From Frankia sp. AiPa1 (GTDB lineage Bacteria; Actinomycetota; Actinomycetes; Frankiales; Frankiaceae), in contig NZ_JALKFZ020000175.1 of NCBI RefSeq assembly GCF_023243075.1, positions 1 to 64,000 of the forward strand: 64,000 nucleotides of DNA. The letters are read 5' to 3'. Positions 1-9,959 of this stretch are shown here, in pieces. Under the pieces are notes generated by a model. The model was not told the origin of the DNA and ran no database searches. It was given only the letters and a program-made list of their open reading frames with translations. The stretch's first letter is position 1. Each line of letters opens with the position of its first letter. The position numbers and the translations under genes were made by a program.

Positions 1-2
1 CC

Positions 3-85
3 GGCGAGGCGGCCGAGCCCTGGGCGGTGTTCACCGCCGCCGGCATCACGGTCGACGTCGTGTCCGTCGCGGGCGGGGGGGCGGC
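3..85 (+). pseudogene. DJ-1/PfpI-type glutamine amidotransferase fragment
   Basis: In the frame starting at base 3 the DNA encodes about 25 residues (GEAAEPWAVFTAAGITVDVV and then SVAGG). They resemble the N-terminal strand-helix-strand of DJ-1/PfpI class I amidotransferase-like proteins, where an 'EPw.vf..AGi.VdvvSp.GG' pattern precedes the PPxDP segment. The similarity then stops abruptly in the G/C homopolymer at 86-110, and the nucleophile-elbow cysteine region is absent. The fragment begins outside the window. It may be the start of an intact gene cut by an assembly join, or a real truncated remnant. The family call rests on a short stretch only. Confidence 0.4.
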
Positions 86-110
86 GGGGGGGGGGGGCCC
101 CCCCCCCCCC
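86..110. repeat. G12-C13 homopolymer palindrome
   Basis: Twelve G followed by thirteen C form a near-perfect self-complementary tract, with three more G directly after it. Recognisable coding similarity on the plus strand (DJ-1-like) ends at its left edge. A minus-strand coding-like frame runs into it from the right. This is what a wrongly closed gap or a low-quality join looks like, although a natural hypermutable tract cannot be excluded. Confidence 0.6.
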
Positions 111-111
111 G

Positions 112-513
112 GGACTCTTTGCCGCGCCCGGGCTTGGTCCCGCTGGTCGGCCCGGTCTCCACCACCGGCTCGGCGTCCAGCGCCGACCCGCAGGTGTCGA
201 CCGGCCCGACGGCGGCCCGCAGCGCCCGCTGCGCGCCTTGCCCCAGGGGAATCCGGCCCGCCCGGGTCGGGCTGTCCGGGCCGGGGTCGGAAGGGTTCGG
301 CCCGCGGCCACCGAAGCCCGCGCGGGCCGGACCCGGCTCGCCCGCGGCAGGTTCCGCAGTGCTCCGGCCGTCCGGGTCCGGGTCCGGAGCCGTCAGGCCG
401 CTGCGCCGCAGGTGGGCGGCCGTGTGCCGAGAAGATCGCAGGCGATGCGGCACCTGCCGCGCGCCGTCGAAGCGAACCGCCGACCAGCGCCCATTTCGAT
501 ACCGCCATTTCAT
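112..513 (-). CDS. hypothetical protein, 3' end lost in the G/C tract
   Basis: An ATG at 513 is preceded by a strong ribosome binding site (GGGGGA, about 7 nt upstream). It opens a frame starting MKWRYRNGRWSAVRF with strongly G/C-biased third positions, as expected of a real gene here. The protein is basic at the N-terminus (about 40 residues), then rich in Pro, Gly, Asp and Arg with one cysteine near residue 114. The frame continues into the homopolymer at 98-110 and then into glycine/proline/arginine low complexity, so the true C-terminus is probably missing. I recognise no family. The start overlaps the stop of the preceding minus-strand ORF by 4 nt, which suggests translational coupling. 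Confidence 0.4.
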
Positions 514-719
514 GGTATTCCCCCGAAGACGATCCCGCTGTGGACCCGCACCACACACGTCGACCGGCAGGGCCTGGGCTTGTGCACCACCACCTCCACC
601 GGGGGCGGCAGCCGCGGCACCACGGGCGCCGATGCCCACACTTTGCGAGCGTAACGCCGCCCAGTGCGCAGGATATCCGATGCCCGACTTTCCGCCGCCG
701 TCGGACCGACACCAGGCAA
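510..719 (-). CDS. small hypothetical ORF coupled to the next
   Basis: This minus-strand frame ends ...VHSGIVFGGIP with a TGA that overlaps the ATG of the following ORF as ATGA. Over its last 45 codons nearly every third position is G or C, which argues that it is translated. The start is unclear: TTG at 719, or a GTG inside the frame near residue 27. It contains a valine- and proline-rich central stretch and two cysteines, and no family is recognisable. The 170 bases between this ORF and the stop of the small membrane protein at 889 are less GC-rich and could hold a promoter. Confidence 0.3.
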   Translation of the reverse strand: MPGVGPTAAESRASDILRTGRRYARKVWASAPVVPRLPPPVEVVVHKPRPCRSTCVVRVHSGIVFGGIP

Positions 720-888
720 CGCGCCTCGGGGCCTGACTTGCCACTACTGGCAGCCATCGCGCAAAGGAACGATGCGGGCTTTCCCGCGGATGCGACGGGA
801 CCACAGCGTGTCCATTTCCGCGAATCGCCAGAACCGACATCGGCAGCGACCACCGGAGCTACCTCCATGGTCGCAATATCGATATCGC

Positions 889-1047
889 TCAACTACCCAT
901 AGTTACCTTTCCATTCGGAAGCGCAGCCTCCACCGCAGGAAAGACCAGAAAAGTCAGCAAGGAAACCACAATGAGTAGCAGAGCGGCGGCGACCAGGGGG
1001 CGCAGTCGATGCGGACCCGGGAGATGGCGGTAGAGCCAGGCATACAC
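889..1047 (-). CDS. small single-pass membrane protein next to sortase
   Basis: A 52-aa protein starts with GTG at 1047 behind an AAGGAGG ribosome binding site and reads MYAWLYRHLPGPHRLRPLVA, followed by one hydrophobic helix (about residues 19-38) and a short C-terminal tail. In other actinobacteria a small protein of the same plan (MYaaLwrxLPGP, one membrane span, FPxV) is found beside class E sortase genes, so I take it as a real conserved partner of the sortase just upstream (21 nt gap). The role is unknown; accessory or anchoring functions for the sortase are possible. An alternative ATG 4 nt downstream lies in another frame and gives no hydrophobic protein. Confidence 0.75.
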   Translation of the reverse strand: MYAWLYRHLPGPHRLRPLVAAALLLIVVSLLTFLVFPAVEAALPNGKVTMGS

Positions 1048-1068
1048 GTTCGGTCCCTCCTTGCGGAT

Positions 1069-2013
1069 TCACCCGGCGGCCAGCGCCGGCGGCAGGCCAG
1101 CGGACTTCTCCGTGACGCCAACCAGCCCCCCGTACACGACCAGCCGATGACTGGCCGAGTATTTAGGATGACAGGTTGTCAAGGTAAGGAGACTCTTCGT
1201 TGGCGCCACACCAGGTCGTTTTGGTACCGGATACGTGACATCCAGCCGATTTGGTGTCACAACCTCCGAGCCAGTGACCCGGTACGTGTAGTACCGGTCC
1301 CGAACCTCAACGACCAGAGCGTCGCCTACCTTCAACTCATCAAGCCGATTAAAAGGTTTTCCATACGTGGTCCGATGTCCGGAGACCACAAAGTTCCCGA
1401 TCTGACCGGGCATCGCCGTGCCGGGAATATGCCCAGGACCGCGACGCAGATCCGCGGCCGAGACTCCCTCGACGACGACGGGCGCGTAGTCCCGGCCAAG
1501 ACGAGGCACCCGGAGGATCGCCACGCCATCCCCCAGCGGCACCGCCGGCAGCGGGGGTACGGCCATCCTGGGCGCGCCGGACCCGGGCGGGGCGGGCGCC
1601 GGCCGGCTCCAGGTCTGTTCGAGCTGGTGATGTAGCCGGTCCTGGGTCCGTCCGGCAAGCAGGTTGGTGGCCCACAGCTGGTAACCGAGGAACAGCGCCA
1701 CGACGACGCCGGCGGTGATCAGCAGCTCGCCACCGCCGCGAGCCAGCCGGCCGATCCAGACCCGCCCCGCTCCCAGCGTCCGGCGATGCCGCGGACCGAA
1801 CCCGCCGGGACCAGCGCCGTCGGGACCGGCGCCGCCCCTCGCGGGCAGCCCGGCTCCCTCCGGAAGCGGACGGCGCTGCGCCGGCGCGCCCGACCGCGCC
1901 GCTCCGGTCACGCCACCACCATCAGTGCCGGTGCCAGCGACGTCAGCACCACCGGGGGAGACGTCCTTCGCCCGCTCAACCTCGTTCGAGGGGACCGATG
2001 ACGCGTCAGCCAT
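1069..2013 (-). CDS. class E sortase
   Basis: Predicted membrane-anchored cysteine transpeptidase of 314 aa. I use the ATG at 2013 (MADASSVPSNEV); longer readings add an unlikely arginine-rich extension. A charged, Pro/Gly-rich cytoplasmic N-terminus (to about residue 115) leads into one membrane helix, then the sortase beta-barrel. The catalytic features are visible: the histidine in VVSGHRTTYG, the cysteine in TLTTCHPKYSA and the arginine in SHRLVV. The TLTTCHP signature is typical of actinobacterial class E (formerly subfamily 5) sortases, which anchor LAXTG-type proteins to peptidoglycan. No sorting-signal substrate is encoded nearby, so its targets must lie elsewhere. The next gene downstream is the 52-aa membrane protein. 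Confidence 0.88.
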   Translation of the reverse strand: MADASSVPSNEVERAKDVSPGGADVAGTGTDGGGVTGAARSGAPAQRRPLPEGAGLPARGGAGPDGAGPGGFGPRHRRTLGAGRVWIGRLARGGGELLITAGVVVALFLGYQLWATNLLAGRTQDRLHHQLEQTWSRPAPAPPGSGAPRMAVPPLPAVPLGDGVAILRVPRLGRDYAPVVVEGVSAADLRRGPGHIPGTAMPGQIGNFVVSGHRTTYGKPFNRLDELKVGDALVVEVRDRYYTYRVTGSEVVTPNRLDVTYPVPKRPGVAPTKSLLTLTTCHPKYSASHRLVVYGGLVGVTEKSAGLPPALAAG

Positions 2014-2224
2014 CCGCACACTATGCCACTTGATAACTACTCTACGTACACACCCGCGCGCGGGGGTCGCCCTGCACCCCCAGGACGCGGCGACACCGCC
2101 GGCGTGACTCCCGACACCGCCACGCACTGCTACTCTCTGTATTCACATAGGCGCGTAGCGGGGTTGCCGCGCACCCGTTCCGTCCGCGCGCACGCCAGGG
2201 GTGCGACGAAGACCAGGGGGGCCG

Positions 2225-3103
2225 ATGAAGACAGTGGCCGTCATCGTCCACTGGGGTCCGAGCGCACCCACGGTGGACGTCGCCGAGCGGCTCGAGGCCT
2301 GCCCGTCCATCTCCCAGGTCGCCGTCGTCGCCAACGACGGCAGCGGGCGTCCGCCGAATCTGCCCGCCCCCTGTGCGTGGCTGGTTCCGCCACGCAACCT
2401 CGGGTTCGGTGCCGGCTTCGCCCTCGCCTGCCGGGACCACCCGGCGGCCGAGGCATATCTGCTGGTGAACAACGACATCCGGATCGATGAGACCACGATC
2501 GACGGCTGCCTGCGGCTGCTGGCCGGGACGAACATCGGCATCGTCGCGCCGACCCTGGTCAACGGGGACGGCCTGCAGTCCGGCGCCGCGCGGCTCAGTC
2601 CCGTCCTCGTCGCGCCACGGGCACGACGACCCCCACAGGATCGGCCCTGCGAGGCGGACTGGGTCACCGGGGCGGTCATGTTCATCAAGGCCGACGTCCT
2701 GCGCCGGGTTCCGTTCGACGGCCGGTACTTCCTGGGGTTCGAGGACGTCGACTTCTGCTACCGGGTGCGGGAGGCCGGCTGGAGCGTCGTCCTCAGTCCG
2801 CACCGGGCCTGGCACACGGGCAGCGCAACGATCACCCGCAGCAGTTATGCCTACTATGTCGTGCGCAACCGACTCTGGTTCACCCGGCTGCGCGGCTGGC
2901 GGATGCGTACCGCGCTGGTCGCGGCCAGCGCGGCGGCTCTCGTTCTGCCCCGGTCCCTGGCGCTGGATCTGCTGCGCGGACGCGGGCTCGCCACCGGTGC
3001 GCTGGTCTACCACGGTCTGCTCGACGGCCTCGGCTCGATGCCCCCGCTCGGCGAGCCGCTCGCTGACGAGCCTCGCGCCGCCCGATGGACCTCGTGGTCC
3101 TGA
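2225..3103 (+). CDS. GT2 family glycosyltransferase (rhamnosyltransferase-like)
   Basis: Predicted inverting glycosyltransferase of the GT-A fold, 292 aa. The ATG at 2225 follows a run of G (AGGGGGG) that serves as ribosome binding site. Visible motifs are NLGFGAG (residues 58-64), the acidic nucleotide-sugar/metal motif VNNDI (81-85), and the acceptor/catalytic segment GFEDVDFCYR (171-180), all typical of WbbL/rhamnosyltransferase-like GT2 enzymes that extend surface polysaccharides. A hydrophobic or amphipathic C-terminal stretch may touch the membrane. It lies divergent to the sortase, so a cell-surface role is plausible. Donor and acceptor sugars cannot be read from sequence. Confidence 0.85.
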   Translation: MKTVAVIVHWGPSAPTVDVAERLEACPSISQVAVVANDGSGRPPNLPAPCAWLVPPRNLGFGAGFALACRDHPAAEAYLLVNNDIRIDETTIDGCLRLLAGTNIGIVAPTLVNGDGLQSGAARLSPVLVAPRARRPPQDRPCEADWVTGAVMFIKADVLRRVPFDGRYFLGFEDVDFCYRVREAGWSVVLSPHRAWHTGSATITRSSYAYYVVRNRLWFTRLRGWRMRTALVAASAAALVLPRSLALDLLRGRGLATGALVYHGLLDGLGSMPPLGEPLADEPRAARWTSWS

Positions 3104-3156
3104 CGCCGCCCCGCGGACGAAGGGTCCCCCGTGGCGACGTTCCAGGAGTCGGCAAC

Positions 3157-3345
3157 ACCGGCCCTGGTGAAAAAGCGCAGGTGCGTGGCGTCCATCAGGC
3201 CGGTCTCGGTGTACTCGAAGCGCCCGAGCAGGAACCGCATCCGCTGCTGGTAGTACAGCACGTTCGGCAGGGCGACGAGGATCCGTCCGCCGGGTGCCAG
3301 TACGCGGCGGGCCTCGGCGACCAGCGGGCCCGGGGTCGACGAGGT
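3157..3345 (-). pseudogene. remnant of SAM-dependent methyltransferase
   Basis: One minus-strand frame encodes LVAEARRVLAPGGRILVALP, then NVLYYQQRMRFLLGRF and GLMDATHLRFFTRAG. This matches the C-terminal half of class I methyltransferases of the Methyltransf_23 type ('pNv.hw..R...l.GrFdYt.tGLlD.THLRFFT'). The N-terminal SAM-binding half and the C-terminal end are missing, and similarity stops abruptly at both edges. The remnant sits between two glycosyltransferase genes, where such an enzyme would fit functionally. Confidence 0.7.
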
Positions 3346-3369
3346 GGCACCGGCCGGGAGAACCTCTCC

Positions 3370-3480
3370 CAGGCCCTCGACGGCTTCTTCGCGATCAGCG
3401 GCCTACTGGTCACATACAGTGCACGATGCTTGACGTGGCAACGCTTCGTGCGGAATCGGGCGTTGCGCGTCCTACCTATC
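3370..3480 (+). pseudogene. remnant of acyltransferase-3 (OafA/YrhL-like)
   Basis: The plus-strand frame reads DGFFAISGLLVTYSARCLTW and then QRFVRNRALRVLP. This is the conserved first-membrane-segment region of acyltransferase family 3 proteins (DlFFalSGfLit...fl.nRalRilP). No other part of the family is present: the catalytic histidine segment upstream and the later membrane helices are gone. The remnant abuts, in opposite orientation, the methyltransferase remnant, so at least two genes decayed here. Confidence 0.65.
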
Positions 3481-3617
3481 GAGGCTCCGGCGCTGCGCCG
3501 CAAGACCCCGAGGCCACGCGGCTGTCATCAGTTCGCGTCCAGATGGACACGAACCGAATCCATGACACGAGTTCGAAGGCGCGACGGCTACCAGAGGATT
3601 GAATAGCATCACCATCC

Positions 3618-4901
3618 GTGCATCTACCTCGACGGACCACTCGCCCCGCCCCGGACGCCGACCTCGACCGAGCCGCCCGCGTTCTGCTCCTGACCCTCTC
3701 CCGCGGGCTCGGCGGCGGCATCGAGCGATACCTCACCACGGTCGAGGAGACGCTGCGCGCGGGCGGGGCGAAGCTGGCCAGGGTCGACCTGCTCGAACCG
3801 GGCGAGGAGACGACCCCCGGCAGTCGAGCCCGATTCGTCCGCCACGCCCTGGCGACGGCACGACGTTTCGGCCCGGCCGACAGCGTCGTGGTCGGGCACG
3901 CCAACCTCATCCCGGTGGGCGCGGCGGCGCTGCGCCTGACCCGCGCCCGGTTCGGACCGGTGCTGTTCTACGGTACCGACATCTGGAGCATGCGGACCAC
4001 CGACCGGGCGATCCTGCGGGCCGACCCGTTGCTGCACCCCGTGACGATCAGTTCGTACAGCGCCGGTGCCCTGTCCACCGTCGGGCTCGCCCCGATCCTG
4101 CCCCCGGGCATCTCCCCGGACTGGCGGGCCACCCTGCTCGGCGAGTCCAGCCGGCGCCGTCCGCTGCCGCCCGTGCCCACGACGCTGAGCGTCTTCCGGC
4201 TGGCGGACTGGGCCGGCAAGGGCGCCGCGGTGCTGGTGGACGCGGTCGCGAACGTCCGCGCCCAGCTCGGGCCGGTGCGCCTCGTGCTCGCCGGGCAGGG
4301 ACCGGCCCCGGGCGCGCTGCACGAGCTGGTATCCGCCCATCCGGACACCGAGGTCGTCGAGTCCCCCGGCGACGCCGAGCTTGCCCGGCTCTACGCGACG
4401 GCGGACCTGTTCGTCCTGGCCACCCGCACACACACCCCCGCCCGGGGACGGTCCGCCAGCGGCGAGGGCTACGGCATCGTGCTGCTGGAGGCGCAGCTGG
4501 CCGGATGCGCGGTGGTCGGGCCCGCCTCCGGTGGCAGCCACGATGCCTACCAGGACGGCGTCACCGGGCAGACACCGGTCGACGAGTCGGCCGGCGCGCT
4601 CACCGAGGTCCTGCGGGCCATGCTGGCCGACCGGGCCCGCCTGGCCCGCACCGGACGGCGCGCCGCCGAGTGGGCCGAGGCCGCCACCCGCCCCGACCAC
4701 TACGCCCGGCTCGTCTTCACCGCCCTGACCGGACGCCCCGCCAGCACCGCCGCCGACCGCCCGGACCTGCCCGTCCAGCCGGCCGGCGCCGCTGTGCGGT
4801 CGGCCTCACTCATGTCCTCCACATCGTCCGGCCCGTCGGCAACGTCGAGCCGGTCGGCATCGTCGAGCCGGCCCGCGCCGTCCGGCCGGTCGGCGCCATG
4901 A
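3618..4901 (+). CDS. GT4 family glycosyltransferase
   Basis: Predicted retaining GT-B glycosyltransferase, 427 aa, starting with GTG at 3618; no strong ribosome binding site is visible, so a nearby start is possible. The N-terminal half shows an acceptor-side loop SRGLGGGIERYL. The C-terminal half has the donor-site signatures of GT4: VFRLADWAGKGAAVLVDAV, then LVLAGQGPA, and the EX7E-like segment SGEGYGIVLLEAQLAG, followed by a conserved GG.xD.y.dG.tG region. The last 50 residues are Ser/Ala/Pro-rich with short duplicated units and look disordered. With the GT2 gene upstream it probably builds a surface glycan. Confidence 0.82.
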   Translation: MHLPRRTTRPAPDADLDRAARVLLLTLSRGLGGGIERYLTTVEETLRAGGAKLARVDLLEPGEETTPGSRARFVRHALATARRFGPADSVVVGHANLIPVGAAALRLTRARFGPVLFYGTDIWSMRTTDRAILRADPLLHPVTISSYSAGALSTVGLAPILPPGISPDWRATLLGESSRRRPLPPVPTTLSVFRLADWAGKGAAVLVDAVANVRAQLGPVRLVLAGQGPAPGALHELVSAHPDTEVVESPGDAELARLYATADLFVLATRTHTPARGRSASGEGYGIVLLEAQLAGCAVVGPASGGSHDAYQDGVTGQTPVDESAGALTEVLRAMLADRARLARTGRRAAEWAEAATRPDHYARLVFTALTGRPASTAADRPDLPVQPAGAAVRSASLMSSTSSGPSATSSRSASSSRPAPSGRSAP

Positions 4902-4967
4902 CGGCCGCTTCGACCGCAGACCGTACTTCGACCGGCTCCTCGGCCCGCATCCGGCCAGCCCCATCCG

Positions 4968-4993
4968 CCACGTGCGTTGGCCACGTGCGTTGG
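4968..4993. repeat. 13-bp perfect tandem duplication
   Basis: CCACGTGCGTTGG is present twice in a row in the gap between the convergent GT4 and methyltransferase genes. It belongs to the pattern of short tandem repeats seen across the window. Confidence 0.7.
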
Positions 4994-5015
4994 CCGAGGA
5001 CACCGTGATGACCCG

Positions 5016-5936
5016 TCAGCGGTCCAGCCGTTCAAGGTCGAGATGCTCAGGGCTCGCAAGACGGGGCGCCGGGATCTCCACGGCAAGCCCGCGCGACGGG
5101 GTGGGCGGCCAGGGCGGGGCCACGTCGAGGCGGCGGGCGACCACCAGATGCTGGCCGGCGACATCATCATCGACGTCCGCCAGCGCGGATACGGGAATCA
5201 GCTCAAGCTCGCCGAATCCGGCCTCGGTGACGAGCCGGCGCACCTGCTCGGCGGAGCGGCCGAAGCAGTTGAGCGCGAACCGCAGCTTCATCCGCGCGGC
5301 CAGGCCCCGTTCGGCGCGCCACTGCGCCTCGGTCCGCCAGGCCGGATCATCGATCACCACGTGCAACAGCAACCGCCCGCCCGGACGCAGGGCGGCATGC
5401 CAGTCACGCAGCGCTGCAGCGACGACCTCGTCCGTGAGGTGCTGGACGACGGCGATGCAGTACACGACATCGACGTCGCGCCCGCTGCGGTGGAACTCCT
5501 CGGCGGTGAGGTACTCCAGGTTCTGCGCCGGGTTCAGCACCCGCGCGCAGGCCAGCACGCCACGGGAGACATCCACCGCGGTGACGGCGTGCACGTGGGA
5601 GGCCACGGCGACGGCAAGGTAGCCCGGCCCGCAGCCGACGTCGAGGACGTCGTCCTCCGGCTCCAGGTAACGACCCAGAAGATCATCGGCAAGGCTCTGT
5701 CGAGTGCGCCGGTTACGCTCGGCCGCCGTCTCGCGGTCATGCTCACCCGGCTGGAAGTAGTGGGGGCTGCACGCCAGCAGTCGCAGGGCCACGGTCCGGC
5801 GGTACCGGGCTGGCGTCGTCGCCATCACCACCGGCACCCACCAGGCACCCAGAAAGTTCTGTGCGCCGGCCGTCGCGAGCGCGTACCCCGCCAGGGAGCG
5901 GAGCTGACCAGCGACCGTGGAATCCCTGCCGGGCAT
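5016..5936 (-). CDS. class I SAM-dependent methyltransferase
   Basis: Predicted S-adenosylmethionine-dependent methyltransferase, 306 aa from the ATG at 5936 (GAGAGGACGG lies upstream; two further ATGs lie upstream in frame). Motif I is clear: VLDVGCGPGYLAVAVA at about residues 97-112. Motif II follows as VTAVDVSRGVL, then VDVVYCIAVVQHLTDE and the motif-IV/post region LRPGGRLLLHVV. An unusual feature is the long helical N-terminal part (about 90 residues) before motif I. Substrate unknown. It is convergent with the GT4 gene and just downstream of the sigma-factor gene. Confidence 0.8.
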   Translation of the reverse strand: MPGRDSTVAGQLRSLAGYALATAGAQNFLGAWWVPVVMATTPARYRRTVALRLLACSPHYFQPGEHDRETAAERNRRTRQSLADDLLGRYLEPEDDVLDVGCGPGYLAVAVASHVHAVTAVDVSRGVLACARVLNPAQNLEYLTAEEFHRSGRDVDVVYCIAVVQHLTDEVVAAALRDWHAALRPGGRLLLHVVIDDPAWRTEAQWRAERGLAARMKLRFALNCFGRSAEQVRRLVTEAGFGELELIPVSALADVDDDVAGQHLVVARRLDVAPPWPPTPSRGLAVEIPAPRLASPEHLDLERLDR

Positions 5937-6174
5937 GCTCGCCGTCCTCTCGGCCACCGATGACACCGGACGCGCCACCGAGCGCCGGACTGCCGAGCAT
6001 CGACGGCGACCCACCACGGCCATCGAAGATCGGAAAGCCCGCTTGTTGCCAAGAGTATTGATGCGAACACCGACGGTCAACGACCGTCGTGCGTACGTCC
6101 CGTCCGTCGGCGGACGTTCCCGACCAGCCACATTGCGGGCGGGGCGGTCCTGCTCGACCCCGAGCCGCCAGCTG

Positions 6175-7393
<1,219 letters not shown>

Positions 7394-7404
<11 letters not shown>

Positions 7405-9451
7405 CTACGCCCCGCTCCCGGAGTTGACGCTTGTGCTGCTCCAAAGCGATCAGCTCACCGTAGGTACGGTTGAAGGTGTCGGTGTCAGTCGCCGGGTTGA
7501 GCCGCTGTACACGGGACTTCAGCTCGGCGATCCGACGTGTCACGTGCAGCTCCTGTACGCGTGACATCTGCTCGTCGACATAACGATCATCGACATCGCG
7601 GTCCCACAGCAGCCTCTCCACTGCCAGTGCGGTGACAACGCGACGCAGGTCCTCCTCCGCTGCGGCCGCGGACAGCTCGGCGACCCACCCGCCGACGTCA
7701 CCGGCCCTCGCCAGTCCCCCGCACACCCCGCCGAGCCGCCCGATGAGCTCGCGGACGGCGCGATGCGCGGGAACGGTGAACATCTCCGGGGGGAGCGGGT
7801 CGAACATCGCTCCGGCGAAGCCCGGAAACTGGATGGCGAGCTTGAGTGCCTCCCGCTCCACGACCGCGGCAGGGTTGACGGGGTCGACCGTACCTGCCCG
7901 ACCGGCGTCCACCGCGGAGGCGACGGCGGCGGATCCGGCCGGCGCACCCGTGCCGGGCGGCGTGCGGCGGCCGGTGAAGGCTCCGGGCGACGTGCCCGCG
8001 GGCGTGCCGACGACCGCCTCGGCCCGTGCCTGCGCGGCCGATCCCGTCCGCGACCCGCCGACGGTGCCCGGACGCCCGGCTCCGGCCGCCGCCCGGTCGC
8101 GGTGCTCGGCGACCCGGGCGGCGACGAACCGCTCGTCGAGGAATCCGAGCCAACGGTCGAGGTTGACCGCGTACCGGTGCCGCAGGCCGGCGTCCTTGAT
8201 CCGCCCGACCAGCGGGGCAGCGGCGTCCAGCGCGGCGAGACGGCCCTCGGTGGAGTTGAGGTCGTACCGGCCGAGCACGCCCCGGATGGCGAACTCGACC
8301 AGCGGCACGCGCCGGGCGACGAGCTCGCGCACCGCCGCGTCGCCCCCGCGCATCCACAGTTCGCACGGGTCGAGCCCGTCCGGCTCGACCGCGACGAACG
8401 TCTGCGTGGCGAATCGCTCCTCGTGCTCGAAGGCCTTCAGCGCCGCCTTCTGGCCCGCGGCGTCGCCGTCGAAGGTGAAGATGACCTCGCCGCGACGTTC
8501 GTCGGAGTCCATCAGCAGCCGCCGCACGACGCCGACGTGCTCCCCGCCGAAGGCTGTGCCACAGGTCGCCACCGCGGTCGTGACCCCGGCCATATGACAG
8601 GCCATGACATCGGTGTAGCCTTCCACCACGACAACCTGATAGCGCCGGGCGATGTCGCGCCGGGCGAGCTCGGCCCCGTAGAGCAGGCTTGCCTTGCGAA
8701 AGAGCGGGGTCTCGGGCGTGTTGAGGTATTTGGGTCCGGCGTTCACCTTGCCGCTGTTCGCGGCGCCGTCGGCGTCCAGCAGCCGTCCGCCGAAGCCGAC
8801 GACGTCCCCGGCGAGATCGCGGATCGGCCACATGAGCCGGTGGTGAAAACGGTCGATGAGCCCACCGCGAGAGCCCGGTTTGGACAGCCCACCGAGCACG
8901 AGTTCCTCGCCGGTGAACCGGCGGGCCAGCAGATGGCGGGTCAGCGTGTCCCACCCGGTGGGCGCGTAGCCGACACCGAAACGGCCCGCGGCCTCGGCGT
9001 CGAACCCGCGGGCGACAAGGAACTCCTGGCCCGCGCGGGCCGCGGGATGCGCGGAGAGCTGCTCGGCGTAGAACTCGGCCGCGGCCCGGTGCGCCTCGAG
9101 CAGACGCTGACGCTGGCTGGAGACCGATCGGCTGGTCGTGCCTCCGCCCTCGAAGGTCAGCGTCACCCCGGCGCGGCGGGCCAGCCGCTCGGAGGCCTCG
9201 CGGAAACTCAGCCCGTCGATCTCCCGGACGAACGAGTACACGTCGCCGCCCTGCTGGCAGCCGAAGCAGTGAAACAGCCCCGTCGCTACGTTGACGTAAA
9301 AGGAGGGCGACTTCTCCTCGTGGAACGGGCACAGGCCGACCAGCTCGTTGCGCCCCGCCGGCCGCAACTGGACATATTCGGAGACGACGTCCGCGATCGG
9401 CGAGCGCTCCCGGACGAGGGCGACGTCGGAGTCACGGATTCGTCCGGCCAT
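7394..9451 (-). CDS. dnaG: DNA primase
   Basis: Bacterial primase of 685 aa that lays RNA primers for replication. The N-terminal CHC2 zinc finger is intact (C41, H44, C62, C65: CPFHEEKSPSF ... HCFGC). The RNA-polymerase core with TOPRIM motifs follows (VVVEGYTDVMACHMAG, then FTFDGDAAGQKAALKAF). A Gly/Ala/Thr-rich linker at about residues 455-530 separates it from the C-terminal DnaB-binding helicase-interaction domain. The 3' end overlaps the start of the sigma-factor gene, implying co-translation. Confidence 0.97.
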
Positions 9452-9959
9452 CCGCGCCTCCCCTCATCCCTACCGGGCAGGGAACCCCGCCCGGGGCAGA
9501 CCCCCCACCAGGCCTGTGCCCTGTCGTACCCGACGGACCGATCTTCCGAGCACGGAGGGTGGCCCCCCGGCCGAGGCCGACGATCACCCTGTCCGACGCA
9601 CCACACATCGGCCCTACCGGTGCGATGGTACGTGTCGTAGGCACGACAGTACCGATCATGCCACGTGAATGTTGGAGATGACGCCCCTCACCTGCACCGC
9701 AGTCGACCGGTCTGGCTGCGTGACGGCCGGCCTGGAACCTCCCCCTCGGACGGGGACCATTCCCCCCGCGCGAGGTACGGGATTTCCGGCATCCCGACCC
9801 CATCGCATCACCAGGAACGACACAACGCTCATCCAACCATCGACGGGGGTGGGTCACCGGCCACCCGCCGGTGACTGGCCGCGGCTCACAGGACATGCCT
9901 GACAGGACGCGCCGCACCCGCTTCACGTTGCCCGAGAGGTCGCGTCGACTCCGAGGGCC
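9452..9959. other. 508-bp gap between dgt and dnaG
   Basis: No convincing gene on either strand. The gap contains one clear inverted repeat at 9627-9653 (described separately) and should include the dnaG promoter on the minus strand. Confidence 0.5.
9627..9653. promoter_or_regulatory. imperfect inverted repeat upstream of dnaG
   Basis: GGTAC-g-TGTCGT, a 4-base loop (AGGC), then ACGACA-GTACC: eleven paired bases with one bulged G. It lies about 175 bp upstream of the dnaG start and about 300 bp past the dgt stop. It lacks a T-run, so an operator or processing site is as likely as a terminator. Confidence 0.4.

Noticed and set aside
9432..9926. 164-codon minus-strand frame between dgt and dnaG
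   Set aside because: Polar Arg/Gly/Pro-rich translation without motif or ribosome binding site, and it runs into the start region of dnaG.
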